A stretch of 64,000 bases of DNA from Euglena gracilis (lineage: Eukaryota > Euglenida > Euglenophyceae > Euglenales). Of the stretch, positions 12,301 to 22,100 are shown in pieces. The translations under genes and the position numbers were made by a program. The notes below the pieces were generated by a model. The model did no database searches and was not told the origin of the DNA. It saw only the letters and a list, made by a program, of their open reading frames with translations. Numbering within the stretch: the stretch's first letter is position 1; the number at the start of each line of letters is the position of its first letter. The stretch covers positions 81,898,474 through 81,962,473 of the forward strand of contig CP154956.1 in assembly GCA_039621445.1 (NCBI GenBank). Direction: 5' to 3'.

Positions 12301-14654
12301 ACCAAACTGGAAAACGTGCCAAAAGGGGGGAAAATAAAAACAAGATAGGTATGACACCTGGGCGGCACGCTTTTGAGGAGTCATTTTTACACCTCTCTTC
12401 CATTATCTGTTCTGTTTGGTTGATTGAACAACACCGTCATTCTCAGAAGAAGACATTTCTGCAAGGGTGACCAAAAAATCAGGTTCGTGGTGTTTCGTGA
12501 TTTTTCGTGATTGTTCGTGATTTTACCAAAATCCCAAGTTCGTGCTGGTTCGTGATTGTTCGTGATTGTTCGTGGCACGAACCGGTGAAAACCCCTGCCC
12601 AAATCCGGATTTTTCGCAATTTATACGTGATCGACCATCATTGATCAAGTTTGCCAAAAAAAAGGCAACTTTGGGGTATTTTGGTCATTCTGGGTTCAGA
12701 TTTTCACTGACAATTCTTGTCAGTGAAAAAGCTGCAGGCTTATCCTGCCAATACAATTACCTAGTCAGTGGCCGACCCCCCCCCCCCCAGGGAGGTGGGT
12801 GGCTGGTTTTTCCTGAGCGACTGACTGCTTTTTGGCCCTGACCTGCTCCTTCTGGTCACCATTTATGACGATTTTTGGTGGTGTGTGGCAGTGGTGGGAA
12901 CGTCGCCAAAGCGAGGGTGCCCAAGGCCCTGAATAGCCGTCACTTTGGTGTCCGGGTGCGCCAGAGGGTTTTGACCAGCCCTCCTGGGCACCCCTGGTGG
13001 CCTCGAAAACCCTGGCCCACCCCTGTGACCAAGGGAAAATGGGGGGAACGAGGGAAGAAAGAGGGAACCCCCATGGAGACCAGCAGCCGAAAAGGCAACT
13101 CTGATGCCTCTGGTGCCTCTGTAGGGGGCATGGTGCTTTGTGCAACTGCCCGGGGGATATGGCAGGGGGGCCTTCGGGCTCGCCGGCCTGGGAAGAGCGC
13201 ACCCCCCAGCAACCCAAACCCAAAGGGGAAGCCGTGTCCTGTCAAGGGTTGGTTTGGGTGGTCCGCTGCCTCGCGGACCACCCAAACCAACCCTTGACAG
13301 GACACGGAGCACAGCAGCGGTATGCAAGGGAACTAAACCCCCCCCCCCCCAAATAACGGGGCAGTGCCCTTTGAGTGGGCAGTGCCCGAATAACGGGGCG
13401 GGGGTAAGGCCGAAAAAAGATGGTTCCAATAACGGGGCACCCTCAGTTTTTTGGTCGAAGAGGTTAGTGAGGACGAAAATATTCCACAATTATTGCCTGC
13501 CGCGAGTACATACATGTACATATGTGTACAAACATGCATGCATATCTGTGTGTAAGGCAGGGATTTACCAGTTACCCCCCCAAGGGGGTTCATCAGTAGT
13601 TAAAATCGGGGGGGGGATCCAACGTTTGATGATGGCAGGTAGTGCCCAAATAACGGGGCAGGGGGGAAGGCCAAAAAGATGGTGCCAGTAACGGGGCACC
13701 CCGCCCCGTTATTTGGGGGGGTTTACTGGTACCTAGCAACACACTACCCACCCGCCCACCCACACCTACCCACACCTACCCACCCGACAGGTTTTTTCAG
13801 AGTGTGACTGGTTTTTGGCCTGGACCCCCCCCCTGGGGGGTCAGCAAAAACCAGCAAAGTCACCTGGCACTGCAGGCACCGGAAATTTTTTTGGCCATTC
13901 CCCCCCCCCCGTTTGTGGTCAAATTTCACTTGGATTTCAGAGGGGGGGTAGTGACTGATTAGTTTTCTGGAAAAAGTGAGTGACTGGTATTTGGAAAAGC
14001 GGAAGTGGGTCGGTAAAAAATTGTATGTTCTGGGTAATGTCCAGAATATTTCCATACTGCCCAAACATTGTCATCTGTTTTAACAGCAACGCTTCCCGCT
14101 CAAATTCCCCCACCCCGGTTGACAAGCGTCAATCCCCCAGATGGGTTCCGGCTGGAAGGGGGATAATTGCTTCCACTGCCTAGGCACATCCCTGCATCCT
14201 CCCACACAACCACGTTGCCCAGGGACCTGGCAGGGCATGTCCAGACACGCTTCCTTTGCATATTATACTTGTTATTTCACCCTTATGATATTACACTTTT
14301 CATTTTCTACTTACGTTACTTATTATTATCAAAAGACACTTACAACTGCGCAGGACGACAGCCTGCACCAGGCATGAAGCTGCCTCCCCACTGAGACCGG
14401 TCTTCACCTGAATTTTCGCCCAGCATTTTTCCAACAGCAATGGTTTCCATCCACGTTCTCCCAGCCCAGAGACCAAATGGCTAATCCCCCCCAACGGTCA
14501 AGACCAAATGGCTAATCCCCCCAACGGTCATGGCCAAAATGGCAAGCCCTGCCAAGCTTCAGTCGGCCCCACCAGACACACCGCACAAATCGTACGCCGT
14601 CGTAGAGGCATCGGCGAGAACGGTTAGGATGGCGTCCACTCCCCCGACGTCCAT
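3101..14654 (-). CDS. Leucine-rich-repeat protein (ribonuclease-inhibitor type), 6 exons
   Basis: Six exons at 14654-14582, 11401-11318, 8958-8875, 6329-6246, 5346-5263 and 3378-3101 join without a frame break. All five introns are phase 1. The product is 228 residues: about 24 lead residues, four 28-residue LRRs of RI type (pattern NxIGxxGxxxLAxxLxxNxxLxxLxL), a degenerate fifth repeat, then a C-terminal tail with a CPFC pair. RI-type LRRs form a curved solenoid that usually binds protein partners. No signal peptide or membrane segment is evident, so a cytosolic or nuclear location is inferred. An acceptor (CTCCCTCAG) lies 11 bases upstream of the ATG, suggesting a 5'UTR intron. Further 84-nt exons could hide in the large introns without changing the frame. 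The exact family is not assigned. Confidence 0.8.
3480..5262. other. LRR intron 5: G-run repeats
   Basis: Most of the intron between exons 5 and 6. It carries several TATTATTTGGGG-type G-run repeats (about 4510-4620 and 4830-4900) with inverted partners such as CCCCAAATAATACCC. No exon was seen. Confidence 0.5.
5263..5346 (-). CDS. LRR gene exon 5, one 28-residue repeat
   Basis: Exactly 84 nt between acceptor CTGCTGCAG and donor GTATGC. It encodes NRIGAEGVECLLRAL then QRNSHLRDVNVA. Confidence 0.85.
6246..6329 (-). CDS. LRR gene exon 4, one 28-residue repeat
   Basis: Exactly 84 nt between acceptor TTTCTTCAG and donor GTGTGG. It encodes NNITSVGAESLALAL then EVNHCLSSLSLA, matching the RI-type repeat register of exons 2 and 3. 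Confidence 0.85.
6359..6391. repeat. (TG)n microsatellite
   Basis: About 16 TG dinucleotides just upstream (in minus sense) of the exon 4 acceptor. Confidence 0.9.
6446..7460. mobile_element. Fold-back element with about 65-bp inverted termini
   Basis: The left end reads GGGATTAGTGACGGC, then GGACTGGCC, then CCTCGGTTCGGCCCAA. The right end is its reverse complement (TTGGGCCGAACCGAGG, GGCCAGTCC, GCCGTCACTAATCCC). It spans about 1 kb, carries no recognisable transposase and sits in an LRR-gene intron. No convincing target duplication was seen (GGTAC against GATAC), so the superfamily is open. Confidence 0.65.
8073..8240. repeat. Inverted repeat, 48-bp arms
   Basis: Arms 8073-8120 and 8193-8240 are reverse complements with one mismatch. 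Both include ATATATGGCAGCCTC or its complement and GGTTCGGCCCCAATGG or its complement. The spacer contains a G run. It lies in the intron between LRR exons 3 and 4. Confidence 0.85.
8875..8958 (-). CDS. LRR gene exon 3, one 28-residue repeat
   Basis: Exactly 84 nt between acceptor GCACCTCAG and donor GTATGC. It encodes CMLGDRGTACLAESL then HTNTTLQELILD. Phase 1 in and out, as in its neighbours. Confidence 0.85.
10083..10358. mobile_element. hAT-like MITE copy A with 8-bp target duplication
   Basis: The ends are CAGGGGTTTTTTTT and AAAAAAAACCCCTG, flanked by the perfect 8-bp direct repeat TCTGGGAT (10075-10082 and 10359-10366). CAGGG termini and 8-bp duplications are hallmarks of the hAT superfamily. 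Inside are long G/C runs and a hairpin TTTCGGCGCCTTCGGCGCCGAAA. There is no coding capacity. The left tip CAGGGGTTTTTTTT occurs twice (also near 10138), suggesting a partial internal duplication. Copies at 42533 and 62278 share the design. Confidence 0.85.
11318..11401 (-). CDS. LRR gene exon 2, one 28-residue repeat
   Basis: Exactly 84 nt between acceptor TTCTGCAG and donor GTACAA. It encodes NCLGLEGARILADLL then RRNETLRCLDLH, a typical RI-type LRR with the conserved Asn, Gly, Leu and Ala positions. Confidence 0.85.
11812..12575. repeat. TTCGTGATTG tandem blocks at both ends of a 0.75-kb segment
   Basis: GTGATTGTTCGTGATTGTTC-type decamers occur at 11812-11850 and again at 12485-12575. They may bound an inserted element, but the tandem repeats blur any target duplication. 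Confidence 0.45.
13232..13307. repeat. Perfect palindrome, 35-bp arms and 6-nt loop
   Basis: Arms 13232-13266 and 13273-13307 are exact reverse complements starting CCGTGTCCTGTCAAGG. It lies in the first large LRR-gene intron and is surrounded by AATAACGGGGC-type G-run repeats at 13340-13720. Confidence 0.9.
14582..14654 (-). CDS. LRR gene exon 1 (start codon)
   Basis: The ATG at 14654 opens a 24-residue segment (MDVGGVDAILTVLADAS...) and ends in phase 1 at a GTGTGT donor. GC-rich third positions separate it from the flanking repeats. The upstream acceptor CTCCCTCAG implies a leader intron. Confidence 0.7.
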
Positions 14655-14669
14655 CGCGCACGGCGCTGA

Positions 14670-16010
14670 GGGAGCAGCTGTGGGGGCGAGGGGAGCCTCC
14701 AAAGAGCACCAAAACGGCCAACCGTCCGTCAGATGCCATTGCGTGTTGATGCGCCACATTGATGATGTTTTTGGGCGTGGGAGTGTGGGAGCTTCTGATT
14801 GAACGCTCGTTCCGAGAGAAAAACAGTCCTGCTGGCCCACCCCACAACCATTCAACCAAAAACAACCCGATGAGTTTATGTCGGGACGAGACTCAACGAG
14901 ACGACCGTGAACGGTCCACAAGGTTTAACGAAGCTGCAGACCTGGGGTGAGCGTTGAAATTTTCATCGAGAAATGGGACCCCTATGGAAGCGTTTTGAAA
15001 ATCCTCTTTGTTTCCAAAATGACCTGTTATATGCACCTCTCTCGTGGCTGTTTAATTGTTCGTAAAAAAAAGGACAACAAACTCTTTAGCTGTCGTAATC
15101 ATCAAGGTGGCACACATTTGAGCTCTGGGCATGCAAGTGGGATAGTCAAAAGGCTGTTGGTGAGGGGAAAATCCAGAATATGCTCCTCCCAGGCCTCTTT
15201 GTGGGGGGGGGGATATCGGGAGATTTGGCAGCATTCTAAAAACCACCAAAATTGGTACATTTTTTTTGGTTGGGAGGGGGCGGAATTAACAAGGGGGCTA
15301 AGTTTGCAATGCAGGCCTGTACCAGGTCCAGAACCTAGCCAACGTTCCCTGTGATCGAAACAAGAATCTGAATAATACCTTCTGCTGTCCTTTTTTATAA
15401 ACAATAAAACAGCCACGAGAGAGGTGCAAAACAACAGGTCATTTGGGAAACAAAGAGAATTTTCGGGACATTTCCATAGGGGTTGCATTTTCTCGACAAA
15501 AACTCAAGTAAGAATCCTGTCTGAATAAAATAATCCCACCAAGGATTTTAACCAGTTGTTTGAATAACAACCCCGTATGGGTCCATTATTATAAGAAAAA
15601 CCATAAACAAATAAATGAGATACAGCCTTCTTCGCAAAAAAAAGCAGCTTCATTGTTCGCCGACCGTACTTGCTTCGGTTCGGTATGGCAGGAGAGCACA
15701 ACAAGGAAATGTACTGAAAGGGTTGGAGAAGCTGTGCAATCGCGAACTGTCGCAGGTGCGTGACGAAAACTCTTCCAGAGAGGTAGCGCAGTCCGGTGCC
15801 TGTCCTGGCACAAATAGCACACACAACCGCTTCCCATACACTTAGCAGTCCCTTCGCGTCCCGTGTCGATCACATCACCGCTGCCGATGCAGATCTGACC
15901 TGTTTTGGGGAGCATCTGAAAGTGTCAAGAAACCTCCTTCCATGTCCCCCACGGACAATGGGTTAAGCCAATTGGGTCAGGCAGGCCGGCAGGGGAGGGG
16001 GGGACGGGGG
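14670..16010. other. Spacer between LRR gene and NUP62
   Basis: About 1.36 kb separates the NUP62 stop (16015) from the LRR start codon (14654), both on the minus strand. It should hold the NUP62 3'UTR and the LRR promoter and leader. No further exon was recognised; the small minus frames at 15504-15915 have no family resemblance. Confidence 0.45.
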
Positions 16011-16014
16011 GGGG

Positions 16015-16158
16015 TCAGCGGCGGGTGACGACGTCCTGCTGGGCGCGGAGGATGGCGCCGTGGGCCCCGTCCACCGCAGCCTGCAGCTTGGGGGCCGTGT
16101 CGTCGATCCATTGCAGGGAGAGCAGGTGGACGTTGAGGATCTTGACGATGGTGCTCAG
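16015..16158 (-). CDS. NUP62: NUP62 exon 16 (C-terminus and stop)
   Basis: Acceptor CTCCCCCGCAG, then LSTIVKILNVHLLSL, QWIDDTAPKLQAAV, ending in a TGA at 16015-16017. LN-H and LQWID are the diagnostic end of the Nup62 family. Confidence 0.93.
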   Translation of the reverse strand: MSTIVKILNVHLLSLQWIDDTAPKLQAAVDGAHGAILRAQQDVVTRR

Positions 16159-19100
16159 CTGCGGGGGAGGGGGTCGGTAGGACTGGCTGCACCGGCCGTG
16201 TCAGTGAGGCCAGAGGGGCCCTGGGCCAGGGGAGGGGAGGGGTGGGTGGGTCTGGGGCCGGACCCCCCCCCCCCGGATAGGAAGAAAAGCAGAAATCGTC
16301 CGGATCAAGCGACCCTGATCCGGTTTCTCGGGAGAAGAAACCCTGGGGGTGAGGTGCGCTTCAATCATGAATCAAATTCCTTTGCGCCAGCAGTGCTATG
16401 GGCTGCAGCACGACACACCAGAAACAAAACCCCTTCTGCACACAGGCAATTGATTATATGTCACTTTGTGCTTCTTCAACGCTGAAGTCGGTAGGGGGGG
16501 GTTCCTGGGCCGGAAGCTTGGGTATGGGTTTGGCGCGAGGCGCTAGAAATTTTTTGGGAAATGCCTTTAGACGGCCCAACTTCGGGGGTGGGGTCCCAGG
16601 GGCCAAGCCCGGCTGGGGGGGGGGGCACCCCAGGGTTGTTTGCTCAAGGCTTCAGCTTTGCATATTGTGCTGATACAATGACACCTTTGTGACCATTACC
16701 GCCCGCATCAAAATGCGGAGGGTGACGACACAGCTGCTCACAACAACTTGAATGGGACCGAATGCATGCTCGAAGCGCCGGAAATTTCGGAAAGAAGGTA
16801 AATTGGTAAATGCGTTTTTGAGGTTTGTCACCGGCTTCTGGCTGAAAAATCCCAACACAATATTCGGTTGCTTTTTTGCTTGTTATCAGGAAAATCATCC
16901 CTCCCAAATAACTTTAGTGGCCGATCCTTTGGGTCCACCCCCTGAAAAGTTATCTGGGCAATACCACTGTTTTGGGTGGATTGATTGAGCTCTTTTTCTA
17001 GAAGCATTTCTTGTCAAATATTGTTTTTTTGGTAATTGTAACATAACTTAATCCTTCTGTTTTGCGGAAAATGGAACATTATGGTTTTTTGGACAATTTT
17101 TCGCTTAATACCGCCTGATTCTTCAGAAAGTTGCATCATTTTTCACAGTTTTTCTTGTGATGCACACAACCGACAAACCTGCCAACTACAACTAGAATCC
17201 AGCCAAGATAAATAGCGGTCAGGAGGAAGACCCATCGATCCATCCACCGGCACACCGGGTTGTCAACACTCTGCGTATGTGTCTTCTCGAAAGACTGGTT
17301 AAGGTGCTCCACCATCCGCTGGATATCACGGTGCATTTGGTTCAGGTGCTGGTTCATGTGGAGGGCCAGGTCAAACCTGCAACCCGTGTGGAGGTGTAGG
17401 TGATGGAAACCAGCACAATGCATTGACACCATTTGTTGGAACTGGGAGGGGAAAATACATTCCACCTCCGTTCAATTTAGTCCGTATCGCAACGGATTTG
17501 CGACGCATTAATTAATGACACATTATTATTATTTATGATTTGTAACATTGGTTGATAGCACCAATGAGATTTTTTTTTAAAAAATGCGAGTATGCCACAC
17601 ATCAACAATTTTCAACAAGCAAAAAAATTCAATTGTCTGGCGTGAGCTCAAACTGTAACAACCGCCCCATCAACGCCACACGTGTTCTGCCGCTCGATGT
17701 CCGGCTGGGTCAGGGCCAGTGGGCCTGCCTTGTCCAGCTCCGTCTCGATCGCGGTCAGGGCCTCTTTCAGTTCGCGCTGCTGCTGGTCGATGGACTCCAG
17801 CTTGCCCTCCAGCTCCTGCAAGGCAGCAGGGGGGTACTGGCTAGCCAATCGGCTAGACACTGGAAAAAGTGGACTAGCTAGACCCCCCCTCCCCCGGGGG
17901 GGGGGGGGGTCCGGGGTCCCCCGGACTGGGAAAAAAAAATTTCCTCCGGCGCACAGCGCCGGAGGAAAAATGAGGTTTTTAACAGGTTTTTGGCTGATTT
18001 TGTTCCAAAAATTCCGAAAAATAGCCAAAAACGGGCTTTTTTGGCCACTTTTGGGGGTCCCAAAAAAATTTTCGGCGCTTCGCGCCGGTCACTGGAAAAA
18101 ATTTTTTCCACTAGCTAGCCCTGCTAGCAGACCCCCCCCCCGGGAGGGGGGGTCTGCTAGAAAACCCACTAGCCAAATTTGGACTAGCTGCAGTCCAGCC
18201 CCCCCCCCCCGGGGTACTGCAATCCCTTAAGCAGAAGCCTGATCCGGGGACTCGAAACGTGGGATGGGATCAGGCTTCTTTTGACCAACCCCGTAGGGGA
18301 GGAGGCCTATGGAGTGCCTGCCCATAGCAGGCACCCCCCCCCCAGGGTTCAGTTTGGACCCTGGTGTTTGCCGACCAGGCCAATTTTCCTTTGAAAATGG
18401 CCATTTTCAGGTGTTCTATAGCACTGCCCACCCCAAACCCCTACCCCCCCCCCCCGGGGGATCGAAATGCCTGACCCCGCTGCCTGCCCATGGCACCTGG
18501 GGGTTGCGTACTTCCTTAATAAGGAGCGTGGAGGGGATTTAGAGCTCCGGCAAGGTTGGGGTTTCTCCAATCGTGCAGCTGTAGGGTCAGGGCAGAGACC
18601 CCCATCGCCTAACACCCAGGACATAGGTTTCACTGTTTCACTGTCGATAAATTACATCCCAACAATGAGAGCCCTTCACCGAGGGACCGTCAGAGTCCTC
18701 CACCAAAAATGCTCACAATGACTGGCAAATCATTCACGAGCGGTTTTTTTTTAAAAAGGCATTCCTGATCCTTCCTAGTTGCAGCCGAGAAGCACTGTTA
18801 CCCCCAGGGCAATATTCTGGACAGCAATTTGGGCTAAGGGCGAAACAAAATACTCCAGAAACTGAAGGTAGAAGGATGGACGAACACAAAAGCATCAAAG
18901 CACCTGCGCCTGTTTCTCCAAGTTCTCAACGTCGAAGTGAAGTTGCACAATCTGGGAGACAAGTCACGTGGCATGGCTTGGCTACAGAATAGGTTGAGGA
19001 AACACATGTGACTTCTGACACTGTTTTTCCGATGAAAAAGAGACAGAAACAAAAAGGCCAAACGAAAAATGCAAAGCAAGATTCAATGAAACAAGAAAAA

Positions 19101-22100
19101 ATTAAGATGATAAAAAAAACATAATTGCCGATTGGCAGAGCAAGCCATAATGAAGAGACTTCGAATTTTTGTCAGTCAAGATAAAAAGAACAAGACGAGA
19201 TAAAAAAAACAACAATTAGATAGTTTATCCCTCAAAAAAAAAGCGATATTTGATGACTCCTTGCATTTTTGACCATCTCTCCGGCACTTCGCGCTGATTC
19301 GTGCTGGTAAGAGGGTTTGTTGTTGAGAATGCTTTTGTTTCAGAGGGTATGCACGTCACGCACATTGCACCGCTCTCGCACGCAGGCACCCAGCGGTACG
19401 AACATCTCACACCTTGTCCCCATTCCGCACGATGGCGTCGTCCCACCCACTGACCTGGATGCCCAGCTTGTCGAACAGCTTGACGTCCTTCACCAGCCCC
19501 TCGCTCCAGTGCTGCAGGATTTCGGCGGTGGTTTTCTCCTGGGAGACAGGGCGGTGATAAATAATAGCAGCGCCTGTATTTCAACTCCCAAGCCAGTGTG
19601 TGGAATTGCTCACACTTTTGCAGGATTGAGTGCGTACACCCTCTTGATGGCTTTTCTGGGTCCAAAATAAGGGAGACCAGGCACACCACTTCAACAAACA
19701 GCAAAAATTGCAGTTTTCACAAAATGAGAGGGTTTTTTTTTGCAAAAGTGTGATCTGTGAAGACCATTGCGCCAGACTGTATGACTGTCAAGGGGGAACA
19801 AAGGATTTGAAAAATTGGGAGTGGGCAAATTGCTAAATCTGTGTAATAAAAAATAAATTCCTTCAAAAAAATTTCAGATTTTTGAAGGATTTTTCATTTC
19901 ACACACCTGGGAAACCTCATTTTCCGTGCTGGTCCATGATTTTGTGTAGTTTTTTTGTGGAACAGAACTGAGGAAATCAATTTTGGAGAAGAATTCTTTC
20001 CTTGTGGTGGCAGTTGAGGATGCCTCCGGACATTTACCCCATCCCTAGTATTTTTGCAGGAATCAAAATGTGAAAATTTAGTGGTGGTGGAACATGCCTT
20101 GAACATCGGGTCCTCGGGGACGACAATGGCCGGTGCGCTGGAGCTCGTCCCGAACCCCAGTCCGGCCGCCGAGGAGCTGACTCCGAAGCCGAGGGCCGGC
20201 GCGCAGACAGAGCCTTCTTCCAGATGCAACAGCCCCGGGAGGGACGGACAACAGCCCAGCACGATATTTTATGGAAAACATCGATTTCTGTTGCGGAAAT
20301 GCAGACAGACGAATCGCCCCTTCGGATGTCAGGCAGGACGAAATCAATAGTTCTGATGGGGCACGAACCAAACATTTGTTGGCCCCTAGCTCCTGCGCCA
20401 AGAATCCAGCCCCAAACGGGTCAGCCGCCAGTCGGCAAGTGAGAAGTCTCTGGGCGGAGGCGCTGACCCCGAGTCCCAGGGCCGGGGCGGAGGAGCCGAG
20501 GCCGGCCGCGGCGCTGCTGGCGCCGAACGTCGGCAGCGCCGCGGCTGGCGCTGCCGCAGCGCTGCTGGCGCCGAAGGCCGGCGCCGGCGCGGTGGGGGCG
20601 GGGGTGGGGGCACCGCCGAAGGTGGGCAGGGCGGCGCTGGAGGCGGCGGCGGCGCCGAGGGCGGGCGCAGCCGCGGTGCCTGGGAAAGGAGGGGGCCGAT
20701 ATGCTGCGTTTGGCGGAGCTTTCAGGAACCCCACGATGGGCGGGATGAGACGCCGATGATGCAATGCTGCAGTGTGATGCTGCATGGCAGGGCTGTTAGC
20801 CCCCCGCCCCCCGAAAAGACCCGTTTTATAAACCATCAATATCACACGTGAATTAGAAATCATCCAAATTATCCCAATTTTTGTGCTTCGACCTTGGCTT
20901 TCCTTCAGGGAAAAAATCACCATCGCTGGTGCTTGGCAGTGTGCAGGGGTGGGGGAGGGTGATGCTGGGCAGATGGGCGCAGGACTCCTACAGGGGGACC
21001 CCCTCAAAGAAAAAAAGGGCCATTTGAAGGCATTTCCAAAAAAATTTGGGTACTTCGCGCCAGAAACCCATACCCAGAACCCCGGCACAAGGCCCCATGA
21101 GGGTCCAGCCCCAGCCTCCGAGTCAGAAAGAAGCCTGGGTGGTACAGCATACATGTATGGGGTATCTGGGGGGACTGGTTCGGTTGCAGAATGCGTCCAG
21201 AGAATGCGTCCGCCACAAAGCAAATCGCACAAACCAGCAGCAGCGCCAAAGCCAAACGTTGCCGGGGCAGACGCCGTCGCCGGTGCTACGACCAGGCCTC
21301 CTCAGGGAAGGGAGGATATGCTGTCTGCTTGAGGTGCCACCCCATTCTCTGGTCGTGGTGGAGTCTGGATAAAGAACCAGGTAAACCCTCCCCCCAAATA
21401 GCATCCCCCCTTAGGGCACGAGTTCACCCGAAAAAATATGCCCCCTCCCCCACCGCCACCGACCCCGATTTCCGCCCGAAACAGTGTGGTTGAAAATCAG
21501 GATTCACGGCAATAAATGATCAAAAAATGGGTTTTATTTATATTTTGTGAACATCTGTTTTCGAAAATTTTCGAAAGTTTGAACCCCCCCCAAATAATAT
21601 CCCCCGCAAGCAGGGACTTTGGGCCAAAAAAAAGTAATACCCCTACGATTACTATTTGAGGGCGAGTTAATTCAATCGATTTCTCGGATCAGATTGAAGC
21701 ACAGAGGACATGTGCAATATCCCTCTGTCATCCTTTGTCAGCCAATAGTGGCGTTGCGCTAGAAGAACTCAAATTGCCTTGGGTGGCAAGGCTGGGTGCA
21801 GAATCTTGACAAACCTGGACATCTCGAAAAATCTCGAACTTCTCGAAAAATCTCAACAAGGGTGCCAAAGTGGGCCAAAAATGCAATAAAACCCTGAAAA
21901 CATTTGGGAGGGGGGTCAAGTTGAGCACCTTTGGCCATTCTTGGCTGCTATTGGCAACTTGGTCATTATTGGCCATTTTTGCCACTTTTGGCTATTTTGG
22001 ACATGTTTGGGCATTTTTGGCCACTTTGGCGACAATTGGCCATTTTTGGCCATTTTTTGGCCTTTGTTGGCCATTTTTGGCCATTTTTGGCCACTGTTTG

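Noticed and set aside
20078-21232. 384-residue minus-strand frame as one gene
   Set aside because: It reads through introns and only partly overlaps true NUP62 exons; exon 11 is in another frame.
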